A DNA stretch of 30,835 nt. Origin: a virus. A model generated the notes under the pieces. The model saw only the letters and a list, made by a program, of their open reading frames with translations. It did not search any database and was not told the origin of the DNA. The DNA is taken from the IMG/VR virus record IMGVR_UViG_3300008267_000227, positions 1-30,835 of that record; one strand, written 5' to 3'. Within the stretch, counting starts at the first letter, position 1. Each line of letters begins with the position of its first letter. This document shows positions 17,313 to 24,751 of the stretch, piece after piece. Made by a program: the position numbers and the translations under genes.

Positions 17313-18239
17313 ATGAGCATATTCAAATCATTTTTAACCTCTGATATCATTTTATCCCCTTTTGGGGTAAATAAATCTTTTTATTTTCAAACCTCAGAAT
17401 TTACACTTTCTAATACCCAAATAGACAGGTATTACGGTATAAATCTTAACCCATCCTTATGGATATCAGGCTCATACCCTACAGGACAAATTAATATCCA
17501 AGACCAAATATTAATATACCACTCAATAAAAGAACTTTATTACTCCAATTATTTATCAGGAAGTAATGGCTCCCCTGTAGCTACAGCTTCTTTTAATTTA
17601 GATGGTACAATAACTGGAGCAGTACAAACTCCTAATTACTACAACTATTTATCTAGTACATTACCTGCTAATAGATATTTCCCTACAGGATCCGGAGATC
17701 AAATAGGAGTATTTACAATCCCTTCAAATCTCTATGGTGAATATCTTAACCCTGGATCCATAGTAATAGTAGATGGAGTATCAAATATTTCTCTTGTAGA
17801 TGATGGAAATGGAAATTTAACTTCTGGATCTATTGATTCTCAGGGTAATTATGTACCTAGCACTACTAAATATGGGGATGTAATATATGAACATGGAATA
17901 ATAACTTTAACTAGTGCCAGTACCCCATTACTAAATGAACTTATTACAGGTTCAGCAAGTTTAGCTTTTGTTAGTAATATAACACTATATGAATCTCAAT
18001 ATAAATGCACTATTAGAGAAAATGAATTTAATTTTACTCAAAATCCAACAGCCATTTCTGGAAGTCCTGGTGATGGGATTTTGTATGATTTTATAACAGG
18101 GTCATATTTTGCTCCATATGTTACAACTATAGGATTATATAATAACAATTATGATTTAGTAGCAGTAGCTAAATTAGCCCAACCATTACCAACATCTGCA
18201 GTAACCGATACAACTATATTAATTAATTTAGATTTATAA
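17313..18239 (+). CDS. structural protein, paralogue B (308 aa)
   Basis: The 308-residue beta-rich protein ends with RENEFNFTQNPTAISGSPGD (from about 235), then YVTTIGLYNNNYDLVAVAKL and ILINLDL. This aligns with the end of the preceding gene product: EFN(Y/F)(S/T)xNPxxISGSxG, (I/V)TT(V/I)G(M/L)YN(D/N)NxDL(L/V)AVAK, and LDF/LDL. The N-terminal two thirds (SIFKSFLTSDIILSPFGVNK, SGSYPTGQINIQDQ) are not obviously related to paralogue A. The ATG at 17313 is used because the ATG at 17309 opens a different frame. It follows its paralogue after 5 nt, suggesting duplication with N-terminal diversification. Confidence 0.65.
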   Translation: MSIFKSFLTSDIILSPFGVNKSFYFQTSEFTLSNTQIDRYYGINLNPSLWISGSYPTGQINIQDQILIYHSIKELYYSNYLSGSNGSPVATASFNLDGTITGAVQTPNYYNYLSSTLPANRYFPTGSGDQIGVFTIPSNLYGEYLNPGSIVIVDGVSNISLVDDGNGNLTSGSIDSQGNYVPSTTKYGDVIYEHGIITLTSASTPLLNELITGSASLAFVSNITLYESQYKCTIRENEFNFTQNPTAISGSPGDGILYDFITGSYFAPYVTTIGLYNNNYDLVAVAKLAQPLPTSAVTDTTILINLDL

Positions 18240-18244
18240 ATTTT

Positions 18245-18700
18245 ATGTCAAAATGGTTTTACAATGGTGGATGGGTAGAGTCTATCCAAAAATTCCCTGA
18301 GGGTACATATGGTTTTGTTTATATTACTACTCATATGCCTTCTGGTAAATCTTATATAGGTAAAAAAGCTTTATATCATAATGTAAAGAAAAAACTTACT
18401 AAAAAAGAATTAGCTGAACAAACTGGTAGAGGAAGAAAAGCTACAACTCAAACTATACAAAAAGAATCTGATTGGAAAACGTATTATGGTTCTGCTAAAC
18501 CTATAGTTGAACTTATAAAACAAGGAAAGCAAGATGATTTTTCACGTAAAATTTTATATTTAGCCCCCAATAAAAAGCTTTTAACATATTATGAATGTAA
18601 GTATTTATTTAAGTTTGGAGTTTTAGAAAACCCTGAAGAATGGATAAATGATAACATTTTAGGTAAATTTTTTACAAAAGATTTTGTTGAGACCAAATAA
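18245..18700 (+). CDS. free-standing GIY-YIG-type nuclease
   Basis: The 151-residue protein contains GFVYI (23-27) and, ten residues on, YIGKK (37-41), the two strands of the GIY-YIG nuclease core. A basic segment (KKKLTKKELAEQTGRGRK) and SDWKTYYGS (75-83) follow. A helix with YYECKYLFKFGV contributes a glutamate (about 117) in the position of the family's metal-binding residue. No extra DNA-recognition domain is present, so it resembles the compact phage versions often labelled Seg-like or homing-type endonucleases. It may be a mobile endonuclease inserted between structural and replication genes, or a domesticated recombination enzyme. Flanks show no visible intron or target-site repeat. 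Confidence 0.78.
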   Translation: MSKWFYNGGWVESIQKFPEGTYGFVYITTHMPSGKSYIGKKALYHNVKKKLTKKELAEQTGRGRKATTQTIQKESDWKTYYGSAKPIVELIKQGKQDDFSRKILYLAPNKKLLTYYECKYLFKFGVLENPEEWINDNILGKFFTKDFVETK

Positions 18701-18718
18701 GTTTTTTACCTTTAAAAT

Positions 18719-19648
18719 ATGGTAAATGAACTTCTAGTCAATTTGGTTAACTCTATCCTAGGCGCTGGTAAACGCACCGCTCGAGGTAATCAAGCATATT
18801 CTTGCCCTTTTTGCCATCATCATAAGCCTAAATTAGAAATTAATTTTACTGAGAATAAACAAGGTAATAACCCTTGGCAGTGTTGGGTTTGTGGAAAACG
18901 GGGAAAAACTATAAAAAGTTTATTCAAACAAATTCAAGTAGATGCTTCTTATTTCCAAGAATTAGGTAAATTAGTCAAAAATACCTCGATTGATTACACG
19001 GATAACAATGTATCTAATCTTCCTACTTTACCTAAAGAATTTAAAACTTTTATAAATAATAAAGATATTATAGCTAGACATGCTTTAGCTTACCTTAAAA
19101 AACGAAAAATTACCAACCAAGACATTCTCAAATATAACATTGGCTATTGCGACTCAGGACCTTTTGCAAATATGATTATTATTCCTTCATATGATAATGT
19201 GGGTAAACTAAACTATTTTACTGCAAGATCATTTGAAAAAGATCCTTTTACTAAATATCGAAACCCTGAGACATCACGTGATATAATACCTTTTGAATTA
19301 TTTGTTAATTGGGATTTACCTATTATATTATGTGAAGGCCCATTTGATGCTATTGCTATAAAAAGAAATGCAATACCTTTATTTGGTAAAAACATTCAAT
19401 CTAATTTAATGAAAAAATTAGTTGAATCTAAAGTACAAAAAATATACATTGCATTAGATAATGATGCTATTAAACAAGCCCTTGGTTTTTGTGAACAACT
19501 TTTAGATATTGGGAAGGAAGTTTATTTAGTTGAACTCCAAGGAAAAGATCCTAGTGACATGGGGTTTGAAAATTTTACTAAGCTAATACAAAGGGTCCAA
19601 CCATTAACCCAATACAAATTAATGGATAAAAAATTATCTACAATATGA
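18719..19648 (+). CDS. 61: DNA primase, DnaG/gp61-like
   Basis: This 309-residue protein combines an N-terminal zinc finger (Cys29, Cys32 in SCPFCHHH; Cys55, Cys58 in CWVCGKRG) with a TOPRIM catalytic domain. The latter has ILCEGPFDAIAIK (Glu206, Asp210), YIALDNDA (Asp247, Asp249) and KDPSD (276-280). The order fits a phage primase that makes RNA primers at the replication fork with a gp41-type helicase. It is about as long as T4 gp61 (342). Between zinc finger and TOPRIM lie the helical linker ITNQDILKYNIGYCD and the RNA-polymerase-type segment NMIIIPSYDNVGKLNYFTAR. Its stop overlaps the next nuclease gene in an ATGA junction, suggesting joint expression. Confidence 0.88.
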   Translation: MVNELLVNLVNSILGAGKRTARGNQAYSCPFCHHHKPKLEINFTENKQGNNPWQCWVCGKRGKTIKSLFKQIQVDASYFQELGKLVKNTSIDYTDNNVSNLPTLPKEFKTFINNKDIIARHALAYLKKRKITNQDILKYNIGYCDSGPFANMIIIPSYDNVGKLNYFTARSFEKDPFTKYRNPETSRDIIPFELFVNWDLPIILCEGPFDAIAIKRNAIPLFGKNIQSNLMKKLVESKVQKIYIALDNDAIKQALGFCEQLLDIGKEVYLVELQGKDPSDMGFENFTKLIQRVQPLTQYKLMDKKLSTI

Positions 19649-20409
19649 TCATTAAAAAACAATACCAACGCATCCTTCAAATTTCAGAAGACGCTAAACA
19701 AATTACTTTACCTGACTCTCGTTACTATCGCCGTAATGGAGAATATTATCCATCAATAACTTATGTTTTGCAATATTACCCTAAAGGGAAATATTTTGAA
19801 GATTGGTTAAAACAAGTAGGGAATAATGCTGACCATATTGTTAAAAAAGCAGCTGAAGAAGGCACTCAAGTGCATGAAATGTGTGAAGCTTACCTAAATG
19901 GAGAAGAATTAAATTTCTTATCCCCTTCAGGTGATATAAAATACGATGTTAATATTTGGCAAATGTTTTTACGATTTGTTGAATTTTGGGAAACATTTAA
20001 CCCCACACTTGTTGAAACTGAAGTTCATTTATTTTCTGATGAATTAAAAGTAGCAGGTACTTGTGATTTAATAGTTGAAATAAACGATGAGTTATGGGTA
20101 TTAGATATTAAAACATCTAACAATTTACACACATCATATGACCTCCAAACTGCCGTTTATGGAAAATGTTACGAAGAATGCTTTGAAAAACAAATCGCTC
20201 GCCGTGGCATTTTATGGCTCAAATCAGCTAAACGAGGACCTAAAAAAGATAAAATGCAAGGTAAAGGATGGGAAGTAGTTGAATCATCCCGCAGTCATGA
20301 TGAAGATTTAAACCTGTTTAAAAACGTAAAAACATTATTTGATTTAGAAAACCCTAACCATTCTCCATCATTTACTGAATTTAGGACGAGTGTTAGAAGA
20401 GAGTCGTGA
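19645..20409 (+). CDS. RecB-type PD-(D/E)XK nuclease
   Basis: The 254-residue protein shows the full motif series of PD-(D/E)XK exonucleases of the RecB/Cas4-like type. These are EEGTQVHEMCEAYL (His77), ELKVAGTCDLIVEIN (Asp141), WVLDIKTSN (Asp154, Lys156) and YDLQTAVYGKCYEE (Gln168, Tyr172). There is no four-cysteine Fe-S cluster, so Cas4/AddB-type Fe-S binding is not supported. It overlaps the primase gene by 4 nt. A role in recombination, replication-intermediate processing or degradation of host DNA is plausible; it could functionally stand in for a phage recombination exonuclease. The nuclease fold call is firm; the substrate is unknown. Confidence 0.85.
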   Translation: MIIKKQYQRILQISEDAKQITLPDSRYYRRNGEYYPSITYVLQYYPKGKYFEDWLKQVGNNADHIVKKAAEEGTQVHEMCEAYLNGEELNFLSPSGDIKYDVNIWQMFLRFVEFWETFNPTLVETEVHLFSDELKVAGTCDLIVEINDELWVLDIKTSNNLHTSYDLQTAVYGKCYEECFEKQIARRGILWLKSAKRGPKKDKMQGKGWEVVESSRSHDEDLNLFKNVKTLFDLENPNHSPSFTEFRTSVRRES

Positions 20410-20420
20410 TATGTATAACC

Positions 20421-20858
20421 ATGATAGACTTAACTATTTTACTAAATGAAATATACGCTGAACCTAACAAATTTAGCTATCCTCCTTTAATCAAGTCACT
20501 TACTCAACATATGGTAGATAAGGGAATGAATATTCGCCCTTTACCTAAAGTTAAATTTATAGATAACGATGAGGAGAATGCAAATGATTTTTTTGGTAAA
20601 ACAGCCTATTATCAACCTGATAATAATTTAATTGTTCTTTATACTTTAAATCGCCACCCCAAAGATGTTATGCGTTCATTCGCTCATGAAATGATACACC
20701 ATGAACAAAAATGTGATGGAAGAATTGGAGGTAAACGCATTAAAACTACTAACATCAATGAGGATGACTACCTAAGAGAAATCGAAGAAGAAGCATACAG
20801 TAAAGGGAATATGACATTCAGAGAATGGTCAGACCAATTAAACCCTCGTAAAAACTAA
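20421..20858 (+). CDS. HExxH zinc-metalloprotease-like protein
   Basis: From the ATG at 20421 the product has 145 residues. It contains SFAHEMIHHEQ, an HExxH zinc-binding and catalytic motif (about 89-93), and a downstream acidic helix REIEEEAYSKGNM that can supply the third, gluzincin-type Glu ligand. N-terminal residues (MIDLTILLNEIYAEPNKFSY) look like a short helix leading into the domain. A GTG at 20406, overlapping the previous stop, would add five residues (MICIT); I prefer the ATG because the extension is odd and GTG starts are not used elsewhere here. It may process a phage or host protein. A prohead protease role is not supported, since T4 gp21 is a serine protease. Confidence 0.68.
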   Translation: MIDLTILLNEIYAEPNKFSYPPLIKSLTQHMVDKGMNIRPLPKVKFIDNDEENANDFFGKTAYYQPDNNLIVLYTLNRHPKDVMRSFAHEMIHHEQKCDGRIGGKRIKTTNINEDDYLREIEEEAYSKGNMTFREWSDQLNPRKN

Positions 20859-20860
20859 CA

Positions 20861-21433
20861 ATGAAGGATTCGATATTAAGAAAAGAGTTTCAAAAAAGAG
20901 ACGTAGAACGTCTTCGTAACCTTGTAAAAGGAAAATATGGTGATAAAACCACTATAGGGGTTGGGTATAATGGCCCATCTGAAGAAGAGCATCAAGAAGG
21001 AGATATATGGGAATCTAATGGTAAGACATGGACTATTAAAGATGGTATTAAAGAAAATATCACTAAATTAGATAAATTTAAAAAAATAGCTATTCCATTA
21101 TTTTGTCCTAAATGCAAACATGTAATGGATAAACAACTAGACTCATTCTACTTCAAAGCATATGGAGAATGTGTTGACTGTAGATCCATAACAGAAACCC
21201 AACTTAAAATCTCAGGAAAATGGGAAGAATATACTAACCAAACATTCAATGCTGAAATTGATCAACAAATAAACGAATACAAAAGTTATTTCGAAAGTGC
21301 CCTTTCAGATGGAGCTGAAGGATATGTTTCTGAAAATGGTGAGGTTCAAAAATGGGTCGGAGGGATTGATAAAAATAAAGCCAAAGAATCATTAGATGAA
21401 ATTGTTAAATATTTAAATTCGCTTAAAAAATAA
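20861..21433 (+). CDS. zinc-ribbon protein (190 aa)
   Basis: The product carries two CxxC knuckles, FCPKC (Cys82, Cys85) and ECVDC (Cys104, Cys107), spaced as a single zinc ribbon. The first 70 residues are conserved-looking: EFQKRDVERLRNLVKGKYGD, then GDIWESNGKTWTIKDGIKEN. The latter hints at a small beta domain. The C-terminal 60 residues are helical and acidic (IDQQINEYKSYFESAL). I associate this N-terminal/zinc-ribbon combination with T4-like environmental phages, without a function assigned. It could bind nucleic acid or act as a structural zinc protein. The stop overlaps the start of the membrane GAF-like gene (TAATG), suggesting a linked pair. Confidence 0.65.
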   Translation: MKDSILRKEFQKRDVERLRNLVKGKYGDKTTIGVGYNGPSEEEHQEGDIWESNGKTWTIKDGIKENITKLDKFKKIAIPLFCPKCKHVMDKQLDSFYFKAYGECVDCRSITETQLKISGKWEEYTNQTFNAEIDQQINEYKSYFESALSDGAEGYVSENGEVQKWVGGIDKNKAKESLDEIVKYLNSLKK

Positions 21434-22065
21434 TGGTAACTTTTAATTTAACTTACATTGCTGTTACAATAATTGTAGCTCTTATTACAGCAGTTATAGG
21501 CCCTATTATAGTTAATTGGGTTAAACTTAAAATGGAAAAACAAGATAAAAAAACACCAATGCGTGAAGCTCTTGAAACTTCTACTTTAATAGACGGACAA
21601 TTAGAAGCAATAATGGACGAATTGTATTGTGATAGAGTATGGCTAGCCCAATTCCACAATGGAGGACACTTTTACCCTACAGGAAAATCAATTCAAAAAT
21701 TCTCCTTTTTCTATGAAAAAACATCTCCAAACACACCCCCTATCCAACATACATTCCAAAACATACCTGTATCTTTATTCCCCAGAGTACTTTCTAAAAT
21801 ATACAATGATGATGAGATTTCAATAGAGGACGTTAGTGCAGTTGAAGATACTTTTGGTTTAGAATATTTAACAACCCAATTCGGTACAAAATCTATATGT
21901 ATGCTTGGTGTATATAGTTTAGATAACCATTTAATAGGTGTATTAGGTATATCTTATAAAGAACCACACCATATGATAAGAGATGAATGGTCTTTCATCA
22001 GACAAAAAGTAGGAGCGATAGGAACACTACTTTCTGAATATTTATACACAAACAATAAAAAATAA
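21433..22065 (+). CDS. membrane-anchored GAF-like protein
   Basis: This 210-residue protein has an N-terminal transmembrane helix (about 7-29: TYIAVTIIVALITAVIGPII) followed by basic VKLKMEKQDKK, so the rest is probably cytoplasmic. Residues about 60-205 look like a GAF-type small-molecule-binding fold. Visible elements are DRVWLAQFHNGGHFYPTGKS, FSFFYEKTSP, GTKSICMLGVYSLDNHLIGV, LGISYKE and a closing helix IRQKVGAIGTLLSEYL. No effector domain (kinase, cyclase, HTH) is attached. A phage membrane sensor could report host state, feed lysis timing, or interfere with host signalling; these are guesses. It overlaps the zinc-ribbon gene by 1 nt and is followed after 1 nt by the acidic protein gene. 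Confidence 0.65.
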   Translation: MVTFNLTYIAVTIIVALITAVIGPIIVNWVKLKMEKQDKKTPMREALETSTLIDGQLEAIMDELYCDRVWLAQFHNGGHFYPTGKSIQKFSFFYEKTSPNTPPIQHTFQNIPVSLFPRVLSKIYNDDEISIEDVSAVEDTFGLEYLTTQFGTKSICMLGVYSLDNHLIGVLGISYKEPHHMIRDEWSFIRQKVGAIGTLLSEYLYTNNKK

Positions 22066-22066
22066 A

Positions 22067-22690
22067 ATGGATAATTTTGACTTAAAAAAATTCTTAAAAG
22101 AAAGCAAAGCTCTTGAGAATTTAAATTCCACATTCAAAACACTTAATGAAAGTGAAACCCCAGAAGAGGGAAAAATGACTAAGGATAAAATGAAAGCAAA
22201 AATCAAAGAAATGATTGTTGCCGAATTAGAAGGGAAAGATAAAATAAAAGAAGAAACAGATACAGACTTAATGGATCCTGTTGAAGAAAATGGAGGTGAA
22301 GATTACGAATTAGAGGATAGAAAAATTAAATATGGAATAAATCCTGAAATTGAAGATGAAGATTATTCTGATTATTTCTTTGATATAAATGCACCTGAAG
22401 AAGATCTTGAAGAGGCTAAAAAGAAAAAAGAAGAAGAAGTAGAAGATGTTGAAGTAACAGATACAACTGAAGAAGTACCTGTTGAAGATACACCTGCTGA
22501 AGATCCAACTACTGATAGTGGTTTGGAAGATATAGCTGCTAATATGGAAGGTGCTGAAAGTGAATTAATGAAAAATTTAATGGATGCTCTTAAAATTGCT
22601 AAAGAGATGGGTAATGAAAAACTTGAAACGCAAGTTGGAAATACTCTTAAATTCTTTGTTAGTGAGTATATTGGTGGAGAAGAACAGTAA
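22067..22690 (+). CDS. acidic, low-complexity prohead-core-like protein
   Basis: This 207-residue, very acidic protein begins with the tag-like FDLKKFLKESKALENL and a second helix KMKAKIKEMIVAELEGKDKI. The middle (about 110-155) is Glu/Asp/Lys/Thr/Pro low complexity (KKKKEEEVEDVEV, VEDTPAEDPTTDS). A conserved-looking C-terminal helix pair follows: LMKNLMDALKIAKEMGNEKL, then TQVGNTLKFFVSEYIG. Acidic, highly charged proteins with cleavable N termini are typical of T4 prohead scaffolding and internal proteins (gp22, gp67, gp68). No sequence identity to these is claimed. Several LxE/IxE sites are present. The prohead-core role is inferred from composition, tag and neighbours. Confidence 0.55.
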   Translation: MDNFDLKKFLKESKALENLNSTFKTLNESETPEEGKMTKDKMKAKIKEMIVAELEGKDKIKEETDTDLMDPVEENGGEDYELEDRKIKYGINPEIEDEDYSDYFFDINAPEEDLEEAKKKKEEEVEDVEVTDTTEEVPVEDTPAEDPTTDSGLEDIAANMEGAESELMKNLMDALKIAKEMGNEKLETQVGNTLKFFVSEYIGGEEQ

Positions 22691-22719
22691 ACAATTAAAT
22701 CTATATAAAAATAAAATCT

Positions 22720-22890
22720 ATGAACACAACAGAAATTTTAAACGCAATTAAAGAACAATTAGCTATTATGGAATCTGAGCATGCTAAAACATCAAAAGCA
22801 GCTCGTGGACGTGCACGCAGTGCAGCTAATAACATTAAAAAACTTGCAGCTGAATTTAAAAAGACTTCAACTGCAGAAGACAAAGCTTAA
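22720..22890 (+). CDS. histone H1/Hc1-like small basic protein
   Basis: This 56-residue protein is encoded in the gap between the acidic protein and the EF-hand protein, where a shorter opposite-strand frame is only a shadow. The core KTSKAARGRARSAANNIKKL, then AAEFKKTS, closely resembles the (K/N)KAAGTRARKxxxxLKxLxxxxRK signature of Hc1-type bacterial histone H1 proteins found in Chlamydiae and Bacteroidota. The N-terminal helix TEILNAIKEQLAIMESEHAK fits the same two-helix plan. Length is typical for the family. It probably binds DNA, either to organise phage DNA within or near the prohead or to alter the host nucleoid. ATG follows an A-rich, SD-less leader. The family call is from motif memory. 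Confidence 0.72.
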   Translation: MNTTEILNAIKEQLAIMESEHAKTSKAARGRARSAANNIKKLAAEFKKTSTAEDKA

Positions 22891-22892
22891 GA

Positions 22893-23999
22893 ATGAAACT
22901 ACATGAGGCATTCTCATCAGAAGAATCTAAACAGATATATGCTAACTTTTTAGCAATCGTAAATGATCCTAAACGTAGGGATAGATTAGTTAGACTTCAT
23001 GGTGCGAATGCCGAAAATGTAGCTTATGGCACTGCTGTTAATCAAGTAAAAAAACAAGCAGCTAATAAAGTTGAAGAACCAACAACTGAAGAACCAATGG
23101 ATAAAGAAACTAAGTTAAAAGAAATGATTCAAGCGGCTTTATCTAAGCCATTGTCTGAGAAAAAAGGTAAAGATAGGGATGGGGATGGAGACATTGACCA
23201 ACAAGATTATTTAATAGCACGTGATGCTGCTATTAAAAAAGCTAAAGGTAAAGTAGACGAGGATATGGATTTAGGTCATGAAGATGATGAACCTCATATG
23301 CTTAAAGCAGATTTATATCGTATTGGAAAATATGCTATGGAACTTTATAAAATGGTTGATCAATTTGATAATGGACAAGAAGTTGATTTTCCACATTGGT
23401 GGCAATCAAAAATAGTTCAAGCTAAATCAATGTTAGTTGCTGCGAAACATTATCTTGACTTTGAATTAAAAGAACCTCAAATCGATGCTATGGTTGATGT
23501 TGCTTCTCAAGAAGGAGCAATTGATGAGAATAAAATAATTAAAGATATTGCTGAAGGAGTATTTGACAGAATCAAAGCCCAAGTTAAAGGAACTACTTCA
23601 GATATAGGACAACGCATTAAAAATGTAGGAGCCGCAATTAAAGGAAAACCTGAAGAATTCCAAAACCCAGCAGTAGCTTCAGGTATGTCTAAAATAAAAA
23701 GTAAAGCTAAAAATTTTGAGTCTGATGTTGAAAATATGCTAAACGACCTTAACATATTATTCCCAGAAGAAAAATTAGGAAAAACCCCTGAAATAAAAGA
23801 ATTAATAGATAGTTACAAACAACTACTTAATTCTGTATTAAAAGTAAACACTACATTAGCAGCTGGTAAACCAGTTAATGTTACTACTAGATCTCAAGCG
23901 TCTGCTCAAGCAGCACCACAATATACCCAAACAACTGCTCAAGCTACATCTGCAAAACCTAGAGATGAAAAAGGTAGATTTGTTTCAACTAAGGAATAA
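22893..23999 (+). CDS. modular core-like protein with EF-hand loop
   Basis: This 368-residue protein contains a perfect EF-hand/dockerin-type calcium loop, DRDGDGDIDQQD (94-105), followed by a helix (YLIARDAAIKKAKGK). A second module follows (about 135-190: HMLKADLYRIGKYAMELYKM, DFPHWWQSKIVQAKSMLVAA, KHYLDFE), a helical block that I recall recurring in environmental phage proteins. A helical region to about 310 and a Gln/Ala/Thr-rich tail (SQASAQAAPQYTQTTAQATS) end in basic KPRDEKGRFVSTKE. The N terminus MKLHEAFSSEE resembles capsid-targeting starts loosely. Charged, modular and Ala-rich, it fits an internal head or scaffold protein. Its stop overlaps the next start (TAATG). Confidence 0.58.
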   Translation: MKLHEAFSSEESKQIYANFLAIVNDPKRRDRLVRLHGANAENVAYGTAVNQVKKQAANKVEEPTTEEPMDKETKLKEMIQAALSKPLSEKKGKDRDGDGDIDQQDYLIARDAAIKKAKGKVDEDMDLGHEDDEPHMLKADLYRIGKYAMELYKMVDQFDNGQEVDFPHWWQSKIVQAKSMLVAAKHYLDFELKEPQIDAMVDVASQEGAIDENKIIKDIAEGVFDRIKAQVKGTTSDIGQRIKNVGAAIKGKPEEFQNPAVASGMSKIKSKAKNFESDVENMLNDLNILFPEEKLGKTPEIKELIDSYKQLLNSVLKVNTTLAAGKPVNVTTRSQASAQAAPQYTQTTAQATSAKPRDEKGRFVSTKE

Positions 24000-24463
24000 T
24001 GGATAAAAACGAGTTAAAAAATAGAATTAAAGTATTAGTTAAACAGGTGTATTCAAATCAAACAGTTACACCTGAAGAAGCTGTACAATATGATGAGTTA
24101 ACTAAATTCCCTGAACTTAAAAAAGTGTTAGTTGACTTATTAACTCCTGAATATGATAATTTTTTAGCTTCAATTGATTGGGTAGCACCTCGCCCTACTA
24201 CATTTAGAATTAATTTACAAAACGATCAAAATTTTTACTTAATTTATGGCAAACGTAGTTGGATTGCTCAAGTAGAAGGTAAAAAATATTACTTATTAAA
24301 TTTACCTGAAGAGGAAAGAGCAGCACAATCTATAGCTAATATATTAAGATATGGCTCTAAAACCGAACCTGGAGAAGCTGGAACCGAACCAATACCAGCT
24401 GAAACTCCCCCAGCTGAAGAAACCCCTCCAGCTGAAACGCCTGAAGAAACCCCTGAATTATAA
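23999..24463 (+). CDS. protein with Pro/Ala/Glu/Thr-rich C-terminal repeats
   Basis: The 154-residue product has an N-terminal amphipathic helix (MDKNELKNRIKVLVKQVYSN), a compact alpha/beta region (about 40-120, with FRINLQNDQNFYLIYGKRSW and KKYYLLNLPEEERAAQ), and a repetitive tail from about 125. In the tail PAETPPAEETPPAETPEET forms imperfect PAET/PEET units. The tail is surely disordered and very acidic. No catalytic motif is visible. It is translationally linked to the EF-hand protein gene and followed after 18 nt by another tagged gene. A scaffold or prohead-internal role is inferred from company and composition. Confidence 0.58.
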   Translation: MDKNELKNRIKVLVKQVYSNQTVTPEEAVQYDELTKFPELKKVLVDLLTPEYDNFLASIDWVAPRPTTFRINLQNDQNFYLIYGKRSWIAQVEGKKYYLLNLPEEERAAQSIANILRYGSKTEPGEAGTEPIPAETPPAEETPPAETPEETPEL

Positions 24464-24481
24464 ATTAAATATTTTAATGAA

Positions 24482-24751
24482 ATGAAAAATGAAGCTTTAA
24501 AAAAAATTATTAAAGAAGAAATTAAAAATCTCCTTAGAGAAGGTGACCAACCTGTAACTACAGGCTCAGCCCTTGCTAAGGATTTAAGACAAACTGCTTT
24601 AGATTTAACTAAAGATACTGGAGGATTTTCTAGTATGGAAGCTTCTGGAGTAGATGAAATAATTAAAAAATTATTGGATAAAGCTAAAGAGGGGAATTTA
24701 AGCCCTATGGTTATGAAACAAATTAATGTTATTTTAGATAGAGTAAAATAA
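24482..24751 (+). CDS. small tagged helical protein (89 aa)
   Basis: The N terminus MKNEALKKIIKEEIKNLLRE is the clearest copy of the recurring amphipathic tag and contains IKE, IKN and LRE, of which IKE and LRE fit the (L/I)xE cleavage rule of T4-like prohead proteases. The body reads TGSALAKDLRQTALDLTKDT, then a final helix VDEIIKKLLDKAKEGNLSPM. It is charged and helical with no Cys. The leader AATTAAATATTTTAATGAA is very similar to the one before the tagged gene at 5221. The stop overlaps the next start (TAATG). An internal or scaffold protein is the working idea; homology is unknown. Confidence 0.6.
   Translation: MKNEALKKIIKEEIKNLLREGDQPVTTGSALAKDLRQTALDLTKDTGGFSSMEASGVDEIIKKLLDKAKEGNLSPMVMKQINVILDRVK

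Noticed and set aside
19645-20409. Cas4-like identity for the PD-(D/E)XK nuclease
   Set aside because: The four-cysteine Fe-S ligand pattern of Cas4 is absent and no CRISPR or cas genes are nearby.
20406-20420. GTG start overlapping the nuclease stop for the HExxH protein
   Set aside because: GTG starts are not otherwise needed in this window and the added residues MICIT look unlike a domain start; kept only as an alternative.
20421-20858. Prohead protease role for the HExxH protein
   Set aside because: T4-type prohead protease gp21 is a serine protease of a different fold; a zinc motif does not support it.
22701-22883. Minus-strand frame over the small gene gap
   Set aside because: The + strand frame 22720-22890 has a clear H1-like motif and fits the gene order, so the opposite frame is a shadow.
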